A stretch of 64,000 nucleotides of DNA, taken from contig JANATG010000008.1 in the NCBI GenBank assembly GCA_029449235.1, positions 496,001-560,000 of the forward strand, given 5' to 3'. The translations under genes and the position numbers were made by a program. The notes below the pieces were generated by a model that was given only the letters and a program-made list of their open reading frames with translations, made no database searches and was not told the origin of the DNA. Positions within the stretch are counted from its first letter, which is position 1. Each line of letters starts with the position of its first letter. Positions 12,193 through 23,251 of this stretch are shown piece after piece. The DNA is from Linnemannia schmuckeri (Eukaryota; Mortierellomycota; Mortierellomycetes; Mortierellales; Mortierellaceae).

Positions 12193-14090
12193 GTTCTGTA
12201 ACTTTTGCTGCTGACGAAGCTGTTGCTTTTGTGTACGAGTAGAACCGCTATTGCGTCCAAGACCTTGAGCAGCTTGAGTATTACTCGAAACATAGTTGTT
12301 ATAAGCAACATAGTTGGCCGCAATTCGATTGGCTACAGGCATAGGGCTTCGCGTGGGTGGGCGGCCGCGTCTGACCCGAATAGTGGCAGACTTGACACCC
12401 ATGCTAGCAGAGAGTGCATACGCTGTGTTCATGGGCATAGGTGACGAATTTCGGCGGGACAAGTCCAAACGGGCAAGACCAAACATGGGGTCATCTTGCT
12501 CGCTGGAGCAGGACTCTCCATCAACATCAATGTCATCATCGTCATAAGAACCCGAGAGCGACCGATGTTCCTCTTCGTCTGCTGTGGATCCATCCAACAG
12601 ACGATCATCGTCGTCGTCGTCATCCTCGTCATTGTCGCCCATAGAGTTGAAGCGGCCCATCCGCTGGAATCGATGTTTGCGGTTAATGTCGTTTGCTTTC
12701 CTGGTTTGACTGGCATTCGAATCGTCCTGGTCCAGGTCCAGATCCAAGTCATCATCCTGGTCGCCATCCACACTCTGGTCTTTTGGGTAGTCTTTATTGC
12801 GGTTGAGTAAGAATGATGTCGAAGACAGCTGGCTGGCTGAAGGTGGTCCTCCAGATTGGTTGAATCGACTGAGACGACTCACATCATTGCTAGAGTACCG
12901 TCTCTTTAAGCTTGGATGGATATGAGTTTGTTGGAGTCGAAGTTGTTGGGCGCCCATGATGGCCTGGCGCTGACCAACAACACATTCAGAGGCGCGTCTA
13001 CGAACGACGGTCAAATGGATGGACCCAAAGCCGGGCGTGTCTGGTGGAATGCAGTCATTGACAAAGCCTGCCCCAAAGACAGGGACCAGCTCATGACGCA
13101 GCTTGTAGCACGTCTTTTTTGCCAAATCGTAAGCCTCCTGGTGTGGCATCCTAGGTTTTCATTTAGCAGTTATTGAATTGGAGGATCGAGGAAGAAGTTT
13201 TTAGGAGGAGGAAGGGTGATAATTAGTATCGAATGAATGGTGTTTTTGGTTTACTAATTTCACAACACAGACGAGGTCATCTAGGGAACCATGGAATTAT
13301 CGGGACTGACGTACCAGGTGCCCTGGATCTTTAGGAATCCGCCTCGGACCTTGCGGATGATGGTCTCCAGAATCGGATTGGCGTCAATGATCTTGACAAT
13401 GTCCGCTTTCGTCTTTCCCAAGGCCTTCCAGATGCCAGTAAAGTGGACATAAAGGTTCTCTTGGTCCCACATAATGGGATGGCCATAGAGGTCATACTCG
13501 AATACTATGTTGAACATTCATAAATACAAGATCGATAGCGTTAGAGTAGGGTGCGATCCATACTATCGAGGTGGTTTATTGGTTTGGATTGGTGGTTTAC
13601 CTGGGATGAACCCTCTTGGGTCAAGCGAGGTCGAATACTTTGCCTTCTTAATGTTGGGCACAAAGTTTTCACCCGTGCCTGTTGATGCATCTCCGGCGAC
13701 CGACGCAAGGGTGGTCGAGGACGACGAGACAGAAGGCAGGGAAGTTGTGGAGACGGGGCCGGCCGAGTGACTGGAGTAAGGGTAGGCTGGTGGGAGAGAA
13801 GCACTGGCCGAGGATGGCTTGATGTTGATGGCAGAGACAGAGACAGAGGCGATGGACGAGGTCGAGGACGAAGAGAGAAGAAGTGGTGGAGGAGGGTGAC
13901 CCAGCTTTTTGCCACTAGTAGGCTTGCTGAATTCCTGGTGGCTCTCCTGCTGCTGGTACTGGGCTGGTTGAAGAGGGTGAGGATGTTGTTGTTGTTGGTG
14001 CTGAAGGGGATGCGGGTGCTGGTGCTGGAGCGGGTGCTGGTTGTGATGTTGTTGATGCTGCTGTTGGAGCAGCTGTTGGTGTCCAAGCAT
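11701..14090 (-). CDS. APSES/KilA-N-type transcription factor with Q/H-rich regions
   Basis: This is a predicted nuclear DNA-binding protein. Exons 14090-13601, 13504-13315 and 13150-11701 join to 2130 nt (709 aa). The APSES domain (about 165-275) spans all three exons: FEYDLYGHPIMWDQENLYVH, FTGIWKALGKTKADIVKIID, RKVRGGFLKIQGTWMPHQEA, then LAKKTCYKLRHELVPVFGAGF. The spliced GTW-MPHQEAYDLA junction restores the family pattern. The N-terminus has Q/H/P-rich runs. The C-terminal 430 residues hold an acidic patch of D/E runs, an RRGRPPTRSP AT-hook-like motif and long poly-Q/H stretches encoded mainly by CAA/CAG. The closest family relatives are Xbp1- and StuA-like APSES regulators of stress, cell cycle and development. 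The target is unknown. No ankyrin repeats are seen, so it is not Swi4/Mbp1-like. Confidence 0.87.
12139..12191. repeat. CAG/CAA trinucleotide tract encoding poly-Gln
   Basis: Near-continuous CTG/TTG codon-length units on plus read as CAG/CAA on minus inside the APSES gene. They encode a Gln run of more than 15 residues and are a likely site of length variation. Confidence 0.85.
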
Positions 14091-17000
14091 CCAGGGAAAA
14101 GGGAACTACTTTAAGTGGAAGTGTTGAAGGAGTGGAATAAAATAAGAGGGCGATGGTCGTGATCTCGAGAAAATGAGAAGGCAGGCAAAGGCGAGAAAGG
14201 GAGGAAAGGACAGGAACTATGGATATAAGAAGATGGAGAAGGATTTTATCTGAAAGAGGAAGAAGAAGAGAAAGGAATTGAAGCGTGAAGGGACTCGACA
14301 AGCTGGAAGGATGAATTCAAAGGGGGTAGAAGGGGTTAAGGACAGAAACAGAGGTACACAAAAGCAAGGTTTTGGTGGCAGGGTGGAGGGGTGGTGAGAG
14401 AGAGAGAGAGAATAGGAGGGGCAAAAGTAGAAAGTGGGCAGGACAGGAAGGAAGAAAGGAAAGAAAGAGAAAGAGAGAAAAAAGAGAGAAACGAAAAGTG
14501 ACAAAAGTAGCACAAAGGAGAAGAGGGTGGATGATGTATGAGGGATAACACAATACTTTTAAGATTATTGGTACCTTTGTCTCATTACTATAGCCATGGT
14601 GGAGGTTATGTACTGCAAGGAATTCTCGCGTGGAGGAAATGGTGATGACAGCAAGCAGCATTCAACATCATTAAACAATAATAAACAATAGCAAAAAAAA
14701 AAAAAAAAGAAGAGTATAACAATGAGATGAGCGACTCGACGATGTGGCCCTTTTGGATGCTGTTGGATGTGGGCTAGAGAAGGAGAAGAAAGGCAAAAAA
14801 GCGGGGGTGGGGGAAGATCACAGATTGTCGAAGGGTTACAAGGAATAAGGAGCAGCTTCTCTTTTGGAGAGAGACAAGGGCCTTGTTATTTTCATCGGGC
14901 AGACAGTTCCGTCTCGACTTGACCTACGACCTTCCTCATCTATTTTTTCTATCTCTCCTCCTTGCTGCATTGGGGACACAAAACCCCGTCGAGACGAAAA
15001 ATAAATAGTATTGGAATGTGGTGCGACATTACTCCACGACTCGATATTGGATCAATGTGTGCCCTACCCACCACTGAGGAACACACAGGAGGAGGCGAGC
15101 GAGCGGTAGGCGACGATGAAGGAGTGGTCGCAGAGTGGCGACTTTCAAGAGAAGGGAAGAAGGGTGACAGGGAAAGGGAGAAGGACCGCCTCCGCTTGAA
15201 GAGGTGATGCGTACGGAGGAGGGGCGAAGGAGTGAAGGAGAGAGTAAGGGAGCGATTTGTCAATGAGGGTGGTAATCGACCTTGCACAAAATAATACTTT
15301 TACACACGCATGCTCATTGGGTACTGATGGTAGTGAAGGGCTACTTTAAGTTGTCTTGATGATTATGGTGCATGTTATTGGGGAGTGATTAATGCTGATG
15401 GTTAATGACGGTGGTGGTGAAGATGATGATGAAGCCAAAGATACTTTCCGTTTACTTGCATCAATGCATCTCCTCAATGTGAAAGGGAAAGGCATGTCAT
15501 CCTTTGTTATTGTCTTCGGCTACTTCGTCTAATAGCAATTAGCCCGAGGGAATAGGGAGTGCACTTGGACTGGACAGATGCGATTGTCGACTGGAGTGAA
15601 CGACTGACTTATGACTTACTGCCTGGGTGATCATTTTCTCTTGTGTTGCTCTTTCTCGCTACTCCCTCGTTCTTCCTTGTGAGGGCAAATAACAGGGACA
15701 AAGAAGGCAACAAGGGGATGAACATACACACAGACACACATCTCATTCTGCCCTTGCACCTCCTTATCACTCCTGTCTCCTACTTCCCCTCCCCCCCCCC
15801 CCCCCACCTTCTACACCTCTTCCAGGCAACAACAAGAATAAAACGCCATTATTCATTGTGCAGAATGAGAGGAGCAACAGGGCAAGCCAGAAGGAATAGG
15901 AAAGCTCGTTCCCTGTCTTTCTTTTCTCTCCCACCATTACACATCTCGACCCTTCCTGAGAATTCTAATACTTGTTCTTTGCTCAGAAAGTGCCTTCTGT
16001 CATAGAGATTGGTCTCGATATCAAGGGTATGTAGGCAGCAAGCCCTGTTGTTTTCTTAGCATACTCCTTCCATCCGATCTGACGCTTGCCATTGGCTAAT
16101 GAACCGACGCGCCCCGAGTAGCACTTGAAACCCTACTACAGTATGTAAGTTTGGCTTAGAAAAGAAGCGATATCCGTCACTGGCTCATTTGTGTTCAATG
16201 CAAAAGACCAAAAGAAAAGAAAAAACCACTTCAGTCGAACCCTGGGCCCATTCTTATTTAGCCATGTTTTTTTTCCTTCTCTCATTCTTTGTATTTTTTG
16301 CCCTTACTTCCACCTCCCTTCTTTCTTCCTTTCTTGCAATGTCTCTCTTTCTCTTTCTCTTTCTCTTTCTGTCTCTCCTTCTCTCTCTCCTTCTTTCGCC
16401 CTTCTTCTCCCTCTTTGTCTCTCCCTTTCTCGCAAGATGCACTTTTTTGTGTCGTTCTCTCTGCGTATACGTTTGCGTGCGTGCTGCACCCCTTTCGACC
16501 CCCTTTGATCCAGAAGGTTCAAAAAAAAGGAAAGTCAAAATGGGCTAGAAACCAAAAGAGAGAGCGTGTAAGCGCAAGGGAGGGTGGTCACTGAGGAAAA
16601 AAACACTTTGGGCAACTGCATCCCCCTCACTTATCTCCGTACTTTTCTTTACTTTACTCTGCTTTGCTTTGCTGTCTCTTTCTTTACCCCGTCCTTTTGG
16701 ATGTCCTTTTGCATGTTATGTATGTCTGGTAATCCAGGCAAATGGATCTGATCGGGTCAGAGAGCCGTTCATCGTCCGCCACCAAATATAAAATTGTCTC
16801 GTAGTATGACGTGCATTTTTTTTCCGTTTTTCTACTGCTGTCCATGCTCGACAAACAGCATTCGCATTGTGGGCGTAAGCATCTGAATCGGGGGCAATCG
16901 ACGACGCCCACAACGCCCTTGCCTCCTACGACTATCCTCTACACTTCTTCTGCTTTGTCGATTAGAAGAGCATGCACGCTTTTGACAAATAAAATTTACA

Positions 17001-17407
17001 ACGAAGTGAGCTCGCTATGACGGCATAAATGAACTTGGGCACCATTGCTATTTCATGTGACAGCAGTCACTTGGAGAATCTTTACGTGTTCGAAATATGG
17101 ATGCTGAATTTCTGGCACGGACGCATGCTGCCTACCTTGTCATCGTTCGTTGTCGTTATCCTCTTTGCCTCTTTTCTTCTCTTCTTCTGTTCTTCTCTTC
17201 TTCCCTTCTTTTATGTGTTGCCTCTTGACTCCTTTCTCCTCCTTCCTTCTATTCTTCTATTAACATATACCATATCAATCGATCCTAACTCCCCAGCTCT
17301 GCACTTCCTGAAAGATTCATATCTTTTCTCTTTTCTTTTCATACCTCCCTCTTCTCACTTCTCATTCATTTCTTCAACTCTCGGCTCGCCATCACTCTGA
17401 ACCGACA
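14091..17407. other. Long divergent intergenic region
   Basis: About 3.3 kb between the ATGs of the APSES gene (minus) and the YML020W-like gene (plus). The segment 14100-14520 is purine-rich on plus, so it is CT-rich in APSES sense. The segments 16265-16440 and 17150-17400 are CT-rich on plus and lead to the hydrolase gene. A C15 run sits at 15791-15805. The open frames here are low-complexity translations. UTR exons are possible but cannot be placed from sequence. Confidence 0.6.
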
Positions 17408-17616
17408 ATGAATAACAGTAACAATAACAACGGCGGCAGCCACACTGGGGACGATAACGCCCCATCACCCATTCACTCTCACAAAGACAATGCCTCATCA
17501 CAGTCCTCATCCAACAACTCCGTAGGGAAAGCCTCCATCGTCCACATTGATAGACTCTCTACAACCGGCAAAGTCGAGCCCATAGTCTCCGCAACGGTAG
17601 GTTGGCCCTTGCGCTC

Positions 17617-17650
<34 letters not shown>

Positions 17651-20600
17651 TTTGCGCACTGGGCTGCAGACTTCATTCATCAATCCAACGAACCCAACGG
17701 ACTCTGACGCAGCGTCATACAAAACCCTTACTCTGTGTCATCATAGAGTAGTAACATCTTCGATGCCGAGACTGCAGTGGGCAGGACAGCCTCTACCGGT
17801 AGTGCCTCACAATCATTACAGAGTATTATCCGCAAGTCCAGTAACAACTCCCTCGCCGGCTCGCCCATCAAACACTCAAAACTCGACTTCAAAGTTACAC
17901 TCGCTCCCGACGATAGTACCTCAGAATCCACACTTACACATGTGCCCTCCGCTTTTGTTGGCACAGTCCTAGAGGGCCACTCTTTTACACCGTTCGCCTC
18001 AGCCTCCTCCATTTCCGCCCCTACCCCAACAACAAATGCAGAAGCATCCCAGTCGGAAGCATCAGTTCATACAACAGCGTCCGCCTCTCCAGATCAACTA
18101 GCCGATTCAACACCAACCGGAACACAAGAATCTTCACCACCAACAGTAATACCTGACAGGATCGAACCTGCTACGATAACTAGCAGCGATCCCTCGAGCG
18201 AAAAACGGTCGTCTATGAGTGCTTTTGCCACGTGGTGGTCAGGAGGCAGTTCCGCAAGTGTCAGCACAAACAATCCCGACCCCAACTCGACTCACGAGAA
18301 CTCATATACCCAACCACACGGACTCACATTACGCACGTCTATGCTTAATATGACAACAACAGCATCCTCCCCAGCATCATCTACAGCAACACCAAAAACA
18401 ACTGCAACCGCACCAGAATCTGCCAGCGCTCTTCGCTTCAAACCAGACACGTCTGATAGCATGGACTGGGAACCTTCAGGCCCGGAGACAGCTATTCTCC
18501 AGAAAACACGTGGATTCGTTAGACGCGATAGTTCTTCCCTCCCTTCCTCTCTCCCTTCATCCGCTACCTTTCCTTCATCCATGATCAAGCACACCCGACC
18601 TTCCGGTTCTGTGAGCGAGCGCAGAGGATCGACTTCTTCGACGCAAGGACTCCTCACATCTATTCTCTGGAGCAAGCTCGCGCCTAGTCAGGATACTCTC
18701 ACCACGACAGAACCGAGCCCTCTTGCCAAAGTGACACCGATGGAACAAGTCCCTTCCGTCGCAATGTCTGAGGAGTCCAAAGCAATGGATGTGGATGGAG
18801 ACCAGGTCCAGAATGCAGGACTCGAGATATCACCAGCACATGCCAAGGATGCAAATAACTCAGCCAAGACTACACATACTTCTTCAAACCCAACCACCGT
18901 TGCAACCAAACTCGCGGAGACGCAGCCTAACTCTTCGAAAAAGCGATGGTCGATTTTCGGATATGGCACGAAGGACGACACCGAGGCGGGACCTACAAAG
19001 CTGCGCAAAAGTGGCGATGTTTTGATTGAGCCGGAATCTCGACCTTCAAGCATTAGTGATGCGGTACCAGCAATACCGACATCTTCATCGACCTCGACTC
19101 TTGTTTCTGCCGTTACCAACACTCCCACCACTCCTTCTGCGACGGCTGCTGCCGCCAATGTACCTGTCACAGCAGCACCGTCATCGACGCCATCGATTCG
19201 CTCCAAGAAGACTTCAGTATCAGGATCTCAGACACCGCCCCAAGCGCAAGTAATGGACCAGATTGCAGATCCTTCGGAAGAAACTGGGCCGGTTGCGCCA
19301 GCGTTGGTCGGGACTTCCTCGCTTAGCGTGGTTGTCCCTCCAGGAAACGCTGCGGTCAAGAGCAAAGGCGACACTGGCACCAACTCCAATGGAACCGTGT
19401 CGAGTAGTTACAGCTGGCTGTCGATCATCCCCGGCCTCGGAAACAAGACAGAGGAGGCGAGCAAGGCCAAGGAAGACATGGTGGCTTCACATCAAATAAC
19501 GGACTACCAGGAGGGCGATCGCAAGGATATTGACGGCAACACTATCAATTTCGGAGAAAAACAGCCTGGTCGGACATTCGCACAGCTGGCGGAGGCAAAG
19601 AACGTCAAGGAGAGCGGGCTTGTTCCAAAGGAGGGTCGTAAGGACGATCCCAAGGATAAACAGACGTTTGCACAGCTCAAGGAACGCGAGAACCAGGAGA
19701 ATGGTGTCGTCAAGGAAGCAGGAAAAGCTGTTGCTTCTCTCTCCAAGGTTATCCTCCGCAAGAAGAATATTGTTTTGCCCGACTACTACGAGCAATATCC
19801 GGATGTTCACCACAGTCTGATCGCGCTCCCGCTGGATCTTCCCCAACATGGACCTAGTCGTACCCGCTCCGCATCGATCATGAAGAGCGCAGTCAATGTC
19901 CTCAGTAACCTTTTATTCTCCCACCCTTCTTCGCCCCAAGGCCCAACCTCACCACAGATGGAGTCTCAGCAACGGGGCACGAGTGGTATCAAAAAGGTTG
20001 TGATTATTGGGGTTCATGGCTGGTTCCCTGTCAAGCTGATCCGGACGGTCATAGGAGAGCCTACAGGAACGAGCAAGAAGTTTTGCGACGAGATGCACCT
20101 GGCACTCAAGGACTACCTCAAGGTGCACAATGTGGAGCTGGAGCCTGAGGATTGTACGCTGATTCCGTTGGAAGGTGAGGGCAAGGTCTTGAACAGGGTT
20201 GAGATTTTGTACCAAAATTTGGTCAAGAACGAGAAGTGGAAGACTGCTCTTCATGAGGCTGACTTGGTCTTGGTCGCCACTCACTCTCAAGGAACACCAA
20301 CCAGTACTATGCTTGTCGCCAGGCTGATTGAGGAGGGGATGCTTCGAGTCGCAGCGGAGGATCCAAAGATGCAGCGAGTCGGCATTCTGGCAATGGCCGG
20401 TATCTCTCACGGACCTTTTCCCTTCTTGAAGGGTAACTTGATCGTGCGATGGTTTGAAGCTGATGCTGCTCAGGAGTTGTTTGAGTTTATGGACTCTGAG
20501 ACCGAGATTGCCAAAAAATACCGCGAGTCTCTACGAATTGTACTGACGTCAGGGGTCCGGTTCACCTGCGTTGCATCGTTGGAGGATCAAGTCGTCCCCC

Positions 20601-21227
20601 TGTACTCGGCAGTCATGACATCGATCCATCATCCGTCGATTGTGCGAGCGGTCTACATCGACGGTGCGACATACCAGGATGACTTTTTAACCAACTTGAT
20701 CTCGTTCTCGCTGCGGCTCCGGAATTCAGGCGTGGATGACCATGGCGTGCTAGTGCACTTGAGCGAAGTCGTTGCAGGATCAATCTATGGCGAGGGACAC
20801 TCTACTATCTATGAGGAACGCGAAGTGTACCTGTATGCCTCTGTTGATCTCTCTGTCTTGTTACTTTTCTCTTCCTTGTCTTTTGTTTTATGCGTTTCTT
20901 CTCTACTAACTATATGTTTTTCTTCTTCTTTTTCCTTATAATGACAGACTGGCCATTCGCTCGTTGCTCGAACCACCTAAGAGTCTTACGCCTGAGATGG
21001 CCCGCAGCGAACCCATTCTCCACCCCTTCCGAGCCAAGCAAACGCTCAACCCATTCTATCTCCCTTGGGGCATGCGCGGTGTCATGGACGAGATCAAGTC
21101 ACGAGGAGATGAAGTGCTGAACGAAGAGATGGACCGCTTGAAGAAACTGTATGACGAGTGGAACCCTGTCTCGAAGGGCATGAAGGAGATCAAGTTCAGA
21201 CTGGAACCCGTCCGCTCTAGACTTTAG
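17408..21227 (+). CDS. YML020W-like fungal alpha/beta hydrolase-fold protein
   Basis: This is a conserved fungal protein of unknown function related to S. cerevisiae YML020W. Exons 17408-17596, 17747-20826 and 20948-21227 join to 3549 nt (1182 aa). The first 650 residues are Ser/Thr/Pro-rich and probably disordered. They include SMSAFATWWSGGSS and KKRWSIFGYGTKDD, short aromatic motifs that recur in this family. The hydrolase-like core starts at about 811 with KKVVIIGVHGWFPVKLIRTV. It has VATHSQGTPTSTMLVARLI near 906 (nucleophile-elbow-like, with Thr in place of the first Gly of GxSxG) and VASLEDQVVPLYSA near 1007. The C-terminal exon supplies LAIRSLLEPP to the end. Intron 1 contains a T30 run. 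Biochemical activity is not established, and lipase or esterase activity is only an inference from the fold. Confidence 0.85.
17619..17648 (+). repeat. Poly(T) tract of about 30 nt inside intron 1
   Basis: An uninterrupted T run lies in the first intron (17597-17746) of the YML020W-like gene. It stands about 100 nt before the acceptor, too far to be the usual polypyrimidine tract. Confidence 0.85.
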
Positions 21228-21494
21228 ATGTAACTCAGATATGTATTGTACAAACTTGTAAATTAAAGAGAGAAAGCGCGTTGATATTTTTTACTACTTT
21301 TGCCGGTACCTGGTGGTATGAAAGGCAGCGTCCGACCTGAGCGTTGCATATGAGCCCTTTTTTTTTAGCGAATTTTCAGAATGCGTTGTAAAGCTTTTGG
21401 TGGCAAAAGGAATTCCGATTTATCAAGAGCGCCACGAAAAAAAATTGCCTTCTCGCATCTTTACACACACACTCCTCCCTGTAAACACAATACT

Positions 21495-22689
21495 ATGGAC
21501 TTCGTGATCCCTCGTTCCTCCGCGACAATCTTGGTAACAACTACTTGAACAGTCTCTTTACAAGCAAATAACGATCTTGCTGTCAATTTGCAAACATCCC
21601 AAATGATGCGCTAGTTTCTAAGTTGACTTTGACTGACGACAGCTCGTAGGACATGCAGGCATTGGAAAACGGCGACTGGCCTCATTCATCCGGAAAGAGA
21701 TCATAGCACCGACATCCACACCATCATCGGTCACAGATCTAACACTCATAAACAGCAAAAACTACCCTTCACCCTCAACATCAACGGACGCCACTCAATC
21801 ACTCAACAGATCCTCAGCGTCAAACACAAAAGTCAGTTTCAGGACAGCAGAGACCATACCAAGTGGCCTCAGACATGAGGATGGTCAAGTTTCGCAGTTG
21901 CCTATCTTCAAGGCACTCCCTTCAACCGACAATAATATTAGTAATACAGTGACGGGTTTGAATGACAAGGGAGCTGTTGATTCGGTGGCAAGGTATGATC
22001 TGATCCTCTTGTTGGTCACCATGGCGAATCAGGACTCGTGGGACGACTGCAAGCGGGCGCTTTTGAGACTTGACCCAGGCTGGTTCCTGGGGCGTGTTGC
22101 CATTGTTGTCACTGAAGGTTAGAACAAGTGCCTTGTATCTGCATTATACTTCGTGTTTTTATACTGTTATTATATCTTTTAAGCCATTGCATTATTAACT
22201 CATTCAATTTCTTGACTTATAAAAACAACAGTTGCGAATGTGTCAAAGTACGCGTTTGACAGGGACGAGATTACAGACTTTTTGGAGCGCTTTTACAACA
22301 TCCCAATCGTGTGGACCAACCTCGACATCACCTCTGAGGCGACATTGGCTGCAACTAAGATTGTCAGGCTGCTGGAGGTGGGTTCTGGATACAGGCGAGA
22401 GGAAAGAGATTACTCCTTCACAAGTCTCTCGCAAACGACGGCAGCTTTTTCATCTACAAGAGCGCTGGCAGCTTTGTCATCAACTGCAAGTCTTTCTGGA
22501 CTGTATTTGGGATCAAATCTTGGAAGTCGAGTCAATATGACGCCTTCATTCATCAGGACTCCGCTTACCTACTATGGGCCGGTGACCGTCCTGGAGATGA
22601 ATGATGATCAGGAATTGTTCGCGGAGCAGAGGAGTTCCCAGGCGGATATGAAACGCGTACGAGGAGATCTGGAGGACGAAGACGCATAG
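21495..22689 (+). CDS. CENPM: Probable CENP-M homologue (kinetochore pseudo-GTPase)
   Basis: Three exons, 21495-21533, 21643-22117 and 22232-22689, join to 972 nt (323 aa). CENP-M is a small-GTPase-like scaffold of the inner kinetochore HIKM complex. The match is local but ordered along the chain: N-terminal SSATILLVGHAGIGK (animal CENP-M has an ATILLVG strand here); then after about 95 inserted Ser/Thr/Asn-rich residues RYDLILLLVTMANQDSW; then RALLRLDPGWFLGRVAIVVTE (CENP-M pattern L-R-x-x-D-x-x-F-F-L-G-K-V); then YNIPIVWTNLDITSEATLAA and TKIVRLLEVGSG. The remaining 90 residues are a specific tail ending acidic. Animal CENP-M is about 180 aa, so the extra length is the internal insert and the tail. 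The P-loop position reads GHAGIGKR, closer to a Walker A than in animals. The main alternative is another pseudo-GTPase such as the Irc6/AAGAB family. The gene begins 268 bp after the upstream stop on the same strand. Confidence 0.66.
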
Positions 22690-22712
22690 TCGTTCTTTTT
22701 TCACACACTGTG

Positions 22713-22718
22713 AATAAA
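22713..22718 (+). terminator. Polyadenylation signal AATAAA of the CENP-M-like gene
   Basis: AATAAA lies 24 nt after the TAG stop at 22687-22689, a normal distance for a fungal 3' UTR. Confidence 0.5.
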
Positions 22719-23132
22719 AGCAACACAAAACGGACGCGATCTCTGATAAGAGCTCTGGGGCTGCACGTGACATGATGCTGAAATGCGGCATAATTTTGCC
22801 CGCACATAGCCCGAGTTGCCCGTTTGACGATTACACACACACTCAAACACACACACTAAGAGGACGACCAGAGACAATGAGGAACCACCGGAGGCAAGCG
22901 CGACGGGCGGTGACTTGTTGTCTACTTAGCATAACATCACTCTGCTTTAATTGTTATCATTTGAATTGATTTGCGTATTCAAGAAAAGAAGATTCAATAG
23001 GGAGTTATTTAAAAGGGATGAGGACACGACCGGATTGAAACGAGAGTAAAGGGGCGTCTTCTGACCCCAGTTTCGACTATCGAACCAGATGATGAATCGT
23101 TTTGCTCCACATATACGACAAGATGAACATGG

Positions 23133-23140
23133 TATAAAAA
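23133..23140 (+). promoter_or_regulatory. TATA box of the 3-HIBADH-like gene
   Basis: TATAAAAA stands 119 bp upstream of the chosen ATG. A CT-rich stretch and an AAACAACAAAC context lead into that ATG at 23252. This is one of only two clear TATA boxes in the window, so the gene may be strongly or conditionally expressed. Confidence 0.55.
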
Positions 23141-23251
23141 GGAGTACACCTCTGCGCTTCCTTTTTCATTCTCCTCTCTTTTCCTTCCACGACACCATTG
23201 AACGCCCAGCACAGTTCCTTTTTCACAACACCAAACAACCAAACAACAAAC

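Larger units (their letters stand above)
22690..23251 (+). other. Intergenic region with promoter of the oxidoreductase gene
   Basis: 562 bp between two plus-strand genes. It holds the polyadenylation signal at 22713 and a strong TATA box at 23133. Nothing else was recognised. Confidence 0.6.

Noticed and set aside
13541..14086. Second long minus-strand frame overlapping APSES exon 1
   Set aside because: It is a shifted reading of the repetitive Q/H/P codons. Only the other frame splices into the APSES domain.
16189..16594. Overlapping plus- and minus-strand frames around a (CTTTCT)-rich tract
   Set aside because: All are low-complexity readings of a simple pyrimidine repeat; frames of similar length occur on both strands.
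17670..17718. Possible extra small exon between exons 1 and 2 of the YML020W-like gene
   Set aside because: It would require a following intron of only about 33 nt. One 150-nt intron (17597-17746) joins the exons in phase without it.
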